Below, in pieces: positions 1 to 7,485 of a stretch of 42,297 bases of DNA. Made by a program: the position numbers and the translations under genes. This DNA is from an uncultured Solobacterium sp. Its GTDB lineage: Bacteria; Bacillota_I; Bacilli_A; Erysipelotrichales; Erysipelotrichaceae. Numbering within the stretch: position 1 is the stretch's first letter; each line of letters begins with the position of its first letter. Under the pieces are notes generated by a model. That model did not search any database, was not told the DNA's origin, and saw only the letters and a program-made list of their open reading frames with translations. The stretch covers positions 1 to 42,297 of the forward strand of contig CALHUY010000034.1 in NCBI GenBank assembly GCA_938039295.1, in the 5' to 3' direction.

Positions 1-24
1 ATATTAATTTACTTACTTATTATA

Positions 25-789
25 TCAATTTATTACATTAATATTTAATAATTTAAGAAAATATCGATTTAGTATATCCCATTCGAATCTCATCTCATTT
101 AATTGATATGCTTGTTCATTTATTTCTTGCATTTTATTTTTAATATATAGATTTAATTCATTTACAACAGGAATATATTCAGTCTCCTTAGATTTCATCT
201 TCAATTCCAATAGATGATTAACTTCAGTCTTTAAATTATCTTCCAATATCATATCCTTTAAATCGTTAAATTTAATAGGTGGTTGTGTTTTATTTTCTAA
301 TGCATACTCTGCAGCAAGTATAGGTCTTAATGCATAAAAGTATTTCTTTAACTTTACGCTTTCATCCTGCAGATAATCATCAAAAGTATTTGATGCCATA
401 TTTAAGTAGTGCATAACACTCTTCTTAACATCAAAATATTGTTTTGATATATCTCTTAACTCTCTTCCTTCTCTTGTTTCCTTATAAACAATTGGAGAAT
501 TGATCCATTCAAATAGCGTTGGATTTGATTTATATAATAATTGCAATGCTTTCTTAATATCCCATCCACTAATATCGAATACTTCATCTAATTGCCATTC
601 AATTACATCACGAACAGAATCGAGTCTAAGATACATTTCTGGTTCACGAACATAAATAAATCTTACATCGTAGTCACTATCCGCTGATTCAAAACCCCAA
701 GCTCTACTTCCAGATTCGATTGCTAAAATAATTTTTACATGCTCTTGTTTCTCAATTTCTTCTAACTTCTTTTGAATGATTTCTTTCAT
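25..789 (-). CDS. RlaP-type predicted nucleotidyltransferase (Pol beta superfamily)
   Basis: The 254-residue protein begins with a short helix and then a Pol-beta-type nucleotidyltransferase core: GSRAWG at residues 27-32 and DSDYD at 37-41, the glycine-serine and paired-aspartate signature that binds metal and NTP. The downstream half is helical, with no membrane segment or signal peptide. Length and motif spacing match the RlaP (RNA ligase-associated) family, whose members often sit near RNA repair genes; the substrate is unknown. It follows the ADP-ribosylglycohydrolase gene with a 33-nt gap and has an AGGTT-like ribosome site, so the two are probably cotranscribed. The family assignment is solid. 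Any role in RNA repair or in reversing nucleotidylation is inference, since no RNA ligase is visible in the window. Confidence 0.82.
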   Translation of the reverse strand: MKEIIQKKLEEIEKQEHVKIILAIESGSRAWGFESADSDYDVRFIYVREPEMYLRLDSVRDVIEWQLDEVFDISGWDIKKALQLLYKSNPTLFEWINSPIVYKETREGRELRDISKQYFDVKKSVMHYLNMASNTFDDYLQDESVKLKKYFYALRPILAAEYALENKTQPPIKFNDLKDMILEDNLKTEVNHLLELKMKSKETEYIPVVNELNLYIKNKMQEINEQAYQLNEMRFEWDILNRYFLKLLNINVIN

Positions 790-822
790 AAATAACCTCT
801 ATATAATTATCAGTTTCATTAA

Positions 823-1767
823 CTACTCATTAACAGACTTTTCAAATCTATCCACAAGCTCCATTAGATAATCTTTTCTTTGTAATTTATCTAACCAACT
901 AGATGGAATATCTTCAAATCCATAATAAATACCAGCCATTGACCCAACAATTGCGCCTATTGTATCAGTGTCTCCACCAATATTCGTTGACGCAATGATA
1001 GCTTCTTTATAGTGTTGTGCATTCATGAAAATCCACATTGCACACTCTAATGTATCAACGATATATCCCGAGGATTTTATATTATCAAGTATTTGGACTT
1101 CAATTTGTTCATCTAAAATTCTAGTATATCGATTCATAGAATCCATTGTAAATGAGTGATAGTCTAAATCTTGAATATGTTTGTATGCTTCTTGTTTTGT
1201 ATTTCCTTTTAACAAGCATATTATAAACTGCACATAAATATAACAGCCTAATCTACTAACTTCATGCGCATGTGTTAAAGAAGATACTTCATTAGTTAAT
1301 TTATGAATAGATGTATCATCTAATTTCTTCGAATATGCATATAAAGCAACCGGCAAGATTCTCATAAGTGAACCATTTCCATTTTCATTCATAGATGTAG
1401 ATCCACATTGCAATGGTGGCGTACCATTACAATATTTTTTAATAGCTTTCAAACAAGTTCTACCAATATCAAAAGCCACACCTGTTGGTGTGTATTCCGA
1501 TTTGCTAATCCACTTTACCCATTTATCCATGATGTCTTTATAATCAAAACATTTCTTTTGAATGAACGAATCAATTGTTGCGATTTCCATTGCAGTATCA
1601 TCTGACCAAGATCCTGCAGGTTGACCTACATCTGGACTATCTATCATTTCAATCACTGGATTCTGTAGTAGTTCTTCCCTCTTTGAGAATTCAGTGGGAA
1701 AGCCCATTGCATCACCAACTGCATGTCCAATGATTGCTCCAAGATACTGATTATTATGTCTATTCAT
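823..1767 (-). CDS. ADP-ribosylglycohydrolase (ARH/DraG family)
   Basis: Predicted hydrolase of ADP-ribosyl bonds on protein, nucleic acid or small molecules. The all-helical ARH fold is indicated by GHAVGDAMG near residues 14-22, SDDT near 55-58 and GGDTDT near 264-269. These are the acidic clusters that hold the two Mg2+ ions in this family, and all appear intact. An in-frame ATG lies 7 codons upstream (1788), but GGAGGGG at 1771-1777 sits just before the ATG at 1767, so the shorter 314-residue form is chosen. It is the upstream partner of the RlaP-type nucleotidyltransferase. No ADP-ribosyltransferase or toxin is visible nearby. Family call strong; substrate unknown. Confidence 0.88.
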   Translation of the reverse strand: MNRHNNQYLGAIIGHAVGDAMGFPTEFSKREELLQNPVIEMIDSPDVGQPAGSWSDDTAMEIATIDSFIQKKCFDYKDIMDKWVKWISKSEYTPTGVAFDIGRTCLKAIKKYCNGTPPLQCGSTSMNENGNGSLMRILPVALYAYSKKLDDTSIHKLTNEVSSLTHAHEVSRLGCYIYVQFIICLLKGNTKQEAYKHIQDLDYHSFTMDSMNRYTRILDEQIEVQILDNIKSSGYIVDTLECAMWIFMNAQHYKEAIIASTNIGGDTDTIGAIVGSMAGIYYGFEDIPSSWLDKLQRKDYLMELVDRFEKSVNE

Positions 1768-1839
1768 ATTCCCCTCCGTAACAATCAAACTGATTTGACT
1801 CAGTATAAAAGTTACTGATGAGATAATTGTACTACATTG

Positions 1840-2754
1840 TTATAAGCCTAAACATAGAATTGGAATTGTAATAACAGATAATACTGTAGATACTAGGATT
1901 AGCTTTGCTGCAAACTTAGCATCACATCCATACTGCTCCGCAAGAATTGCTGCTGTAGATCCAGCTGGCATACCTGTCATAATAATTGCTATCGCTTTAA
2001 TTAATGTCGGAACCTTTAAGAATGTTAGTACAATAAATACAATAAAAGGATACGCAATTAATCGTATAGAACAGAAGAATAGGACTTTCTTATCTAATAG
2101 GTTATTCCATTCAATCTCTGCTAGGATTGATCCTACTACAAACATAGAGATTGCTGTTGTACATGCCGCAATACTACTTATTGTTTTGGTAATAAATACC
2201 GGAAACTTGATGCCTGTAAGCATAATGATAAATCCAATCAATACTGCAACAACAGATGGATTTTTAAACACAGACTTTAAAGCATGCTTGTGATCAATTG
2301 GTTTAAATAAAGATAAACCGACTGTCCACATCGTTACAATAATTGGTATCTGGAATACAGATGCAAACATAATTGCTTCACTACCATAGATACTTTGAAT
2401 CACAGGAATACCAATAAAAGCTGAGTTAGATACAATCATGCCATAAGTTAATACATTAGCATCCGTCTTTTCATATTTCTGAAAAAGAAACTTACTTCCA
2501 ACAATGGAGACTGTCTGAATCATTGCAGATATGATAACAGCCAATAAACAGGCCATTAATAAATCTGAGGTTACATTTGAATCGTTCATAAATGATAGAA
2601 CGACTGTACATGGTAAAACTACATTAATTAATAGTGTAGATAATCCTTTACGAATTTCTGCTGTAACAATTTCCTTTTTACGCAAGAAAAAACCAATGCC
2701 TAGCATCAATAGGATTTGCATCTGTAGTTGGATCATTTGCGTAAATAGTGACAT
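1840..2754 (-). CDS. AEC-family transporter (auxin efflux carrier type)
   Basis: A 304-residue integral membrane protein with about nine to ten hydrophobic segments across its whole length and short polar loops, typical of the AEC (PF03547) family that exports or exchanges organic acids such as malate. Characteristic family features are the N-terminal LLMLGIGFFLRKK segment, the helix-breaking VLPCTVVLSF region and a C-terminal GMPAGSTAAILA motif. Start supported by GAGGT upstream of the ATG. The gene is preceded by an imperfect inverted repeat (2778-2821) that may regulate it. Substrate cannot be read from sequence; malate, lactate or other carboxylates are possible. Confidence 0.85.
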   Translation of the reverse strand: MSLFTQMIQLQMQILLMLGIGFFLRKKEIVTAEIRKGLSTLLINVVLPCTVVLSFMNDSNVTSDLLMACLLAVIISAMIQTVSIVGSKFLFQKYEKTDANVLTYGMIVSNSAFIGIPVIQSIYGSEAIMFASVFQIPIIVTMWTVGLSLFKPIDHKHALKSVFKNPSVVAVLIGFIIMLTGIKFPVFITKTISSIAACTTAISMFVVGSILAEIEWNNLLDKKVLFFCSIRLIAYPFIVFIVLTFLKVPTLIKAIAIIMTGMPAGSTAAILAEQYGCDAKFAAKLILVSTVLSVITIPILCLGL

Positions 2755-2777
2755 AGTTCTACCTCATAAATAATAAA

Positions 2778-2821
2778 ATACCCTACTATTCTAATATAAA
2801 GACTATTAAATAGTAAGGTAT
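2778..2821 (-). promoter_or_regulatory. inverted repeat in the leader of the AEC transporter gene
   Basis: Two 13-base arms, ATACCCTACTATT (2778-2790) and AATAGTAAGGTAT (2809-2821), match as an inverted repeat at 12 of 13 positions with an 18-base spacer. The element lies 24-67 bases upstream of the AEC start. On the minus strand the hairpin is followed by a T-rich run (TTTTATTATTT) before the ribosome site, so it could be an attenuator-like hairpin or an operator. I cannot tell which from sequence alone. Confidence 0.5.
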
Positions 2822-2867
2822 TTACTTTGTTGTGATTAAAATTGTTTTATATATGTCATTTTTTAAG

Positions 2868-2876
2868 TGATACAAT
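2868..2876 (+). promoter_or_regulatory. candidate extended -10 promoter for the membrane protein gene
   Basis: TGATACAAT at 2868-2876 has a TGn extension directly before TACAAT. No good -35 is seen at 17 bp. It lies about 60 bases before the start codon of the plus-strand membrane protein. Confidence 0.4.
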
Positions 2877-2936
2877 ATACATATAGAAGATTAATTTAGG
2901 CATATTTCATAATTCATAGAAAGCGAGAGTAAAAAT

Positions 2937-3824
2937 ATGTTCGTCAATAATAAATTTTATAATCATGTGCATCATCTTCGGAAGAATAGTTTATGGAAGT
3001 ACTTTCTTTTGTATTTGTTTTTACAATTATTAATGAGCATCCTCTCTGATTTTAGGCCCGTTCAAATGATTATGAACGGTACTATTAGTCCACTTAATTT
3101 CACTGATGTTGAACAATCAAGTTTCCTGCTATCATTGATTAGTTCAATTATAATTCAGTTTTTCATGTATCTAATCCTCATGCAAATTTACAGAATTGTA
3201 CAAGGTTCTTACACCAAACTAATTGATCTCTTTGAGCCTGTAAAGGAGAAATGGCTGATTATCTTATGTATCTCTTCTTTTATAGCATTCTTAGATAATT
3301 TACTTGCGTACTATATCTACAATATATTTTTATTAATAATTTCTAAATTAGTACTTTACTATTTAACAATTTTTATTGCATTTACAATTTATATCTATCC
3401 ACCACACGCATATCAAGATGCAATTAGACATAGCATAAAACAAGCTATAGATTCATTCAAAGACATGATTAAAATAGATATTCACTACATGTGGATATGC
3501 TTAGCGGCCCTACTCTTCACTCTAGTTATCATATTCCCTATTCTAAAAACTATATTTGGTGCTTCTGTTCTTATCCCATTAGTTGCACTTGAAGACCGTA
3601 GTGCTTTAGATACAATTACTACACCAATGATTCCATTAATTATCGCAATGTTTATAGCTATCCTTATCGTGTTCATTCTTGCACAATATAGACTATTCTG
3701 TACCTATTATGCACATGCACTATACTATTACAATAAGTACGTTGAAATGAAATCTGAAGACTTAGATATGTTAACTCAAGTAAGTGAATCAACATATATT
3801 ACAAACAAAAAAGAAGATAATTGA
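2937..3824 (+). CDS. polytopic membrane protein of unknown function
   Basis: I do not recognise a named family with confidence. The 295-residue product has about six hydrophobic segments (roughly residues 20-37, 63-83, 105-140, 183-205, 210-220 and 233-257) separated by basic loops, no signal peptide cleavage site, and a polar acidic C-terminus. The layout (short basic N-terminus, paired helices, an amphipathic segment before the fourth helix) recalls DUF975/YciC-like membrane proteins, but this is only a resemblance. The ribosome site is weak (GCGAGAG). It stands alone on the plus strand between two minus-strand genes and shares a bidirectional terminator with cls. Its stop codon lies inside the terminator stem. 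Confidence 0.6.
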   Translation: MFVNNKFYNHVHHLRKNSLWKYFLLYLFLQLLMSILSDFRPVQMIMNGTISPLNFTDVEQSSFLLSLISSIIIQFFMYLILMQIYRIVQGSYTKLIDLFEPVKEKWLIILCISSFIAFLDNLLAYYIYNIFLLIISKLVLYYLTIFIAFTIYIYPPHAYQDAIRHSIKQAIDSFKDMIKIDIHYMWICLAALLFTLVIIFPILKTIFGASVLIPLVALEDRSALDTITTPMIPLIIAMFIAILIVFILAQYRLFCTYYAHALYYYNKYVEMKSEDLDMLTQVSESTYITNKKEDN

Positions 3825-3840
3825 GGAATCAAATATCTTC
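3813..3840. terminator. bidirectional terminator between the membrane protein gene and cls
   Basis: GAAGATA (3813-3819) and TTGA (3821-3824) pair with TCAA (3829-3832) and TATCTTC (3834-3840) around a GGAA loop with one A-A mismatch. It is followed by CTTTATTTTT on the plus strand and TTTTTTGTTTG on the minus strand, so it can serve both convergent genes. Confidence 0.8.
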
Positions 3841-3848
3841 CTTTATTT

Positions 3849-5366
3849 TTATAACAATGGTGCAAATAACTTCACTACACCAATAAGTAATCTACGTAAC
3901 AATCCATCTTTTATTTCACCCTTTTGAACCTGGTGCGATTTACTGATGGTATCTAACATATCATCACATACATCTAATACCTTCTTAGAACCATATAGGT
4001 AAGTGCCATTTTCAAAATGTAAATATAGAGAGCGATAATCAAGATTAATTGTACCTACTGTTGCAACTATATCATCACTTACAAATACTTTTCCATGAAT
4101 AAAGCCCGGTGTGTACTCATAGATTTTTACTCCACCATCAATCAGATTGCGATAGAACGATCTTGTAATATTCCAAACCATCTTCTTATCTGGAACCCCT
4201 GGCGTAATAATACGTACATCTACACCACGTTTAGCCGCTAAGATTAATGCATTCTCTAATTCAGTATCAATAATTAAATATGGTGTACAAATGTATACAT
4301 ACTCATTAGCACGATTCAATATATTCATATAGACATTCTGACCTGTGTTTTCTCCATCAAATGGTGTTTCTCCATATGGAGAAACATAGCCATCTGTATG
4401 CTGTGTTACAGCGTCAACCTTGAAGACTGTATAATCATCATCAGTATTACGAATCGCATTCCAGTTTGTTAAGAAGAGTACAGTATATGACCAAACTGCT
4501 TCACCCTTAACTCGAATTACATTATCCTTCCAGTGGCCAAAGACCATCTTCTGATTGACGTATTCATCTGCTAAATTCATACCGCCTGAGAACGCTACTA
4601 TTCCATCAATTACCATTATCTTACGATGGTCACGATGATTCATAACTGCACCTAAGAATGGATTTATCTTGTTATAGCGGACACACTTAATTCCTTCACG
4701 TTCAAGCATATCCGCATAGCTTGTTGGAAGAGAGTGAATCGTACCCATATCATCATACATTACACGTACATCTAATCCTTGAGAAACTTTATCTTTCAGG
4801 ATTGTATGCATACCTTCCCAAAGATTTCCTTTTTCAATTGTAAAGTACTCTAAGAAGATAAATTTCTTTGCCTTCTTCATTTCCTCTAGCATCACAGGAT
4901 AACCAATATCTCCTAAAGGATAGTAATCAAAATCAGAATTGCGGTAGATAGAATATCCTTCTGTCTTAGATAAGTAATGAAAATCACCCTTCATTTGAGG
5001 AGCGATTTCATCTAGTTCTTTTAAAATTGTTTCATCTTGAACAAAGTATTTCTTGGACTCAGCCGTACTCTTAATTAGCTGTTTAAAAGTTTTAGATGTA
5101 ATTAAATTCGCACCCAACAATAAGAATAATACTGTTCCTGGAATAGGAAATAAAATAATCAATAAAATCCACAGCATATCTGCAGATAAATGACGTGAAT
5201 TATTAATAATATTGATGATAAAAATCATACTAAGTAGTCGGAGTACTACCTCTATCCAAACAAAATGTGCTGTAAAGAATAAAAATAGATTTCGTACAAT
5301 AATCACTTCTAAAATTAAACCAATTGTAATGAGTCCAAACCGCGAAACTTTCTCAAAAAAATTCAT
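3849..5366 (-). CDS. cls: cardiolipin synthase (phospholipase D family)
   Basis: Makes cardiolipin by condensing two phosphatidylglycerol molecules at the membrane. The 505-residue protein has two or three N-terminal membrane helices (about residues 10-32, 36-56 and 64-86) followed by two phospholipase D domains. Each carries an intact HxK(x)4D motif: H247/K249/D254 and H424/K426/D431. This length and layout match bacterial Cls enzymes (about 480-510 residues). It is monocistronic between a bidirectional terminator downstream and its own strong promoter upstream, whose -35/-10 spacer is filled by a perfect palindrome (5407-5425). Regulation by a repressor there is inferred. Function is well supported by the paired HKD motifs and the N-terminal helices. 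Confidence 0.93.
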   Translation of the reverse strand: MNFFEKVSRFGLITIGLILEVIIVRNLFLFFTAHFVWIEVVLRLLSMIFIINIINNSRHLSADMLWILLIILFPIPGTVLFLLLGANLITSKTFKQLIKSTAESKKYFVQDETILKELDEIAPQMKGDFHYLSKTEGYSIYRNSDFDYYPLGDIGYPVMLEEMKKAKKFIFLEYFTIEKGNLWEGMHTILKDKVSQGLDVRVMYDDMGTIHSLPTSYADMLEREGIKCVRYNKINPFLGAVMNHRDHRKIMVIDGIVAFSGGMNLADEYVNQKMVFGHWKDNVIRVKGEAVWSYTVLFLTNWNAIRNTDDDYTVFKVDAVTQHTDGYVSPYGETPFDGENTGQNVYMNILNRANEYVYICTPYLIIDTELENALILAAKRGVDVRIITPGVPDKKMVWNITRSFYRNLIDGGVKIYEYTPGFIHGKVFVSDDIVATVGTINLDYRSLYLHFENGTYLYGSKKVLDVCDDMLDTISKSHQVQKGEIKDGLLRRLLIGVVKLFAPLL

Positions 5367-5402
5367 ATATCCCCAACCTACGAAGCATTCTATTCCGTCA
5401 TC

Positions 5403-5432
5403 AATATATCATTTCTAAAATGATACTGTCAA
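5403..5432 (-). promoter_or_regulatory. cls promoter with palindromic operator in the spacer
   Basis: On the minus strand a consensus -35 TTGACA (5427-5432) and -10 TATATT (5403-5408) are separated by 18 bp. The spacer is occupied by the perfect inverted repeat TATCATTT-CTA-AAATGATA (5407-5425), which overlaps the -10 edge. That is the classic position for a repressor that blocks RNA polymerase. The regulator is unknown. Confidence 0.7.
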
Positions 5433-5524
5433 CTTGATCACAGTTTCAGAATCAATTAAACCATTTTGAATTTTCAAATAAATAAAATACTTATCTAAAC
5501 TCACAAGAAATTTACTTTTTTCGG

Positions 5525-5554
5525 TTGAAAAGGTTGTAAAAAAGCCAATATTAA
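5525..5554 (+). promoter_or_regulatory. candidate efp promoter
   Basis: TTGAAA (5525-5530) and TATTAA (5549-5554) with an 18-bp spacer, about 38 bases before the efp start. It is the best sigma-A-like match in this stretch, but both hexamers are imperfect. Confidence 0.4.
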
Positions 5555-5591
5555 GAGAAAATTATATGCGGAAATGAAAGGAGTCTATCTC

Positions 5592-6149
5592 ATGATTCAA
5601 TCAACAGAAATTAAACCAGGTCAGTGTTTCGTTTGGGAAGGTGATTTATACCAAGCAATCACAGTTGACCGTAATAAGACAGCTATGGCTAAAATGAAGG
5701 TCGCTGTTAAAGTTAAGAACCCAAGAACAGGTGTTGTTAAGGAATTAAGTTTAATTGGTTCTGACCGTGTAGAAGAAGCTTTCATCGATAAGAGAGAAAT
5801 GCAGTACCTCTATAACGATGGTGTAAACTTAATCTTCATGGATACAGAAACATATGAACAAATCGAAATTCCAGCAAGCCGCCTAGAATGGGAAAAGAAC
5901 TTCCTAAAGGAATCTTCTATGGTTAACATTCAGGTTTACAACGGAGAAATCTTAGGTGTACAGTTACCAGATAAGGTTAACTTACAGGTTACAGAGTGTG
6001 AAGTTGCAGTTAAGGGTAACACAGCAACATCCGCTACTAAGAACGCTACTGTAGAAACTGGTTTAAATGTTCGTGTACCATTATTCATCAACGAAGGAGA
6101 AGTAATCGAAATCTCTACAGCTGATGGTAAGTATTCTGGACGTGCTTAA
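5592..6149 (+). CDS. efp: translation elongation factor P
   Basis: Binds the ribosome E site and helps form peptide bonds at polyproline stretches. The 185-residue protein has the three beta-barrel domains of EF-P: a KOW-like N-terminal domain (about 1-62), a central OB domain (about 65-128) and a C-terminal OB domain with the GLNVRVPLFINEGEVIEI signature (about 160-177). An ATG at 5574 is in frame, but AAAGGAG lies between it and the ATG at 5592, which restores the standard length. The unusual point is the tip loop of domain I. Aligned without gaps to B. subtilis EF-P recalled from memory, its KPGKG reads KTAMA here, so the modified lysine (K32 in B. subtilis) is Met32. This predicts an unmodified or differently acting factor. 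Family call secure. Confidence 0.95.
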   Translation: MIQSTEIKPGQCFVWEGDLYQAITVDRNKTAMAKMKVAVKVKNPRTGVVKELSLIGSDRVEEAFIDKREMQYLYNDGVNLIFMDTETYEQIEIPASRLEWEKNFLKESSMVNIQVYNGEILGVQLPDKVNLQVTECEVAVKGNTATSATKNATVETGLNVRVPLFINEGEVIEISTADGKYSGRA

Positions 6150-6161
6150 TCATTCAAAAAT

Positions 6162-6191
6162 AAGCTATGACATATTTATGTGCCATAGCTT
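6162..6191. terminator. bidirectional terminator between efp and the alcohol dehydrogenase
   Basis: AAGCTATG (6162-6169) pairs with CATAGCTT (6184-6191), with some further pairing inside the loop. TTTATTTT follows on the plus strand and ATTTTTG on the minus strand, serving both convergent genes. Confidence 0.8.
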
Positions 6192-6197
6192 TTTATT

Positions 6198-7397
6198 TTA
6201 ATATCCTTTTTGTATCTTACGAATCACTTCTTCAAACTTCCTAACATCCCAAGTTACTGGTGTAGGATAAGTAGGATTCCCCTCTTTCTCTGCACCAGTC
6301 GCAAGATAATGTATATCTGCATCTTGTATCTCTGGTATCGATGTAGGAATACCCAATACTTGATTTAGTTCTTTTAGTTTCTTGATAAAATGTTCTGCCT
6401 TCTGTTGATCTGTTTGACCATCAATACCTATTACATCTGCAATCTGTGCTAGTTTCTTTGTAACTGCATCACCATATTCTTCTAATACGATTGGTAAGAT
6501 AATGGCATTTATCATACCGTGTTGTAAATGATACATTCCTCCAATACCATGTGCAATTGCATGTACGTAGCCAATATAGTTATTGGTAATCGCTACTCCA
6601 GCTTTATAAGAGGCTTCTAAAAGTTCCAAACGATATTGTATATTTGTGCCATCTAAAAAACTAGGTATTAAGTATTGGAAAATAGACTCAATTGCCTCTA
6701 ATTCATATTTCTTTGTCTTACGATTATTAAAATGATTTATATACGCTTCTATTGCATGCGTTAAAGCATCCATACCAGTATAAGCAGTCATTTTTGCTGG
6801 TAATGTAGTTAACAGTGTAGCGTCCAAAACCGCATATTTTGGAATTAGAAACAAATGACTTAGTGCATACTTACGCTTTCTGATTGGATCAGTAATAACA
6901 GCACCAGCAGTAACTTCAGAACCGGTACCTGCAGTAGTAGGTACAGCAATAAATAATGGTAATATTTTAGATACTCTTCCTGTCTCTAATACTGTCTTTA
7001 CATCAAGATGACTAGTTTGTACACAAGCTAGCGCAGCTTTTGAGCAATCAATGACAGAACCCCCACCAATTGCGATGAGTCCTTGGCAACCTTCTTTTAT
7101 ATAATATTCCTTTAGTTTTTCGACATCTGAAATCTCTGGATCAGGCTTTACATCATGAAAGATACTATATGCAATACGACTTTTATCTAATCTTTCGAAG
7201 AACGGTTGTAATGTCCTTCTTTTGATAAATCCAGCTGTTGTAACAATCATATATCGGTTCATATGTTTTTCTTTTAAAACATCTACTAAATCTAATAATG
7301 CATGTTCACCCTTTATCATTGTAGGCTGTAAGTTTAACTGTATTTTTTGTATTGGGCTAAAGAGTGCCTGTCTAGTTCTTAATAGAAAGTATTTCAT
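6198..7397 (-). CDS. iron-containing alcohol dehydrogenase
   Basis: NAD(P)H-dependent oxidoreductase of the group III (iron-dependent) alcohol dehydrogenase family. The 399-residue protein has a dinucleotide-binding domain with GGGSVID near residue 112, the PTTAGTGSE motif, DALTHAIEAY, and HAIAHGIGGMYHLQHG. The last two provide the Asp-His-His-His metal ligands, all present. The family includes butanol, 1,3-propanediol, lactaldehyde and 4-hydroxybutyrate dehydrogenases; the substrate here is not determined. It follows pyruvate:ferredoxin oxidoreductase on the same strand, but a terminator (7444-7477) and a candidate promoter lie between them. A role in reoxidising reduced cofactors in fermentation is inferred. 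Confidence 0.88.
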   Translation of the reverse strand: MKYFLLRTRQALFSPIQKIQLNLQPTMIKGEHALLDLVDVLKEKHMNRYMIVTTAGFIKRRTLQPFFERLDKSRIAYSIFHDVKPDPEISDVEKLKEYYIKEGCQGLIAIGGGSVIDCSKAALACVQTSHLDVKTVLETGRVSKILPLFIAVPTTAGTGSEVTAGAVITDPIRKRKYALSHLFLIPKYAVLDATLLTTLPAKMTAYTGMDALTHAIEAYINHFNNRKTKKYELEAIESIFQYLIPSFLDGTNIQYRLELLEASYKAGVAITNNYIGYVHAIAHGIGGMYHLQHGMINAIILPIVLEEYGDAVTKKLAQIADVIGIDGQTDQQKAEHFIKKLKELNQVLGIPTSIPEIQDADIHYLATGAEKEGNPTYPTPVTWDVRKFEEVIRKIQKGY

Positions 7398-7416
7398 ATC
7401 TACCTCACTTTGCTAT

Positions 7417-7425
7417 AGTATACCA
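7417..7425 (-). promoter_or_regulatory. candidate extended -10 promoter for the alcohol dehydrogenase
   Basis: On the minus strand TGGTATACT forms an extended -10 (TGn plus TATACT), about 20 bases before the start codon and downstream of the upstream gene's terminator. No good -35 is visible. Confidence 0.4.
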
Positions 7426-7443
7426 CCATGATTCTATAACTAA

Positions 7444-7477
7444 AAAACATATCCCCTAAATGAAGAGGATATGTTTT
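7444..7477 (-). terminator. terminator of the pyruvate:ferredoxin oxidoreductase gene
   Basis: AAAACATATCC (7444-7454) pairs with GGATATGTTTT (7467-7477) around a 12-base loop. On the minus strand the stem ends in a run of T (TTTTTTA). It starts just downstream of the stop codon at 7486. Confidence 0.8.
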
Positions 7478-7485
7478 ACGTTTAA

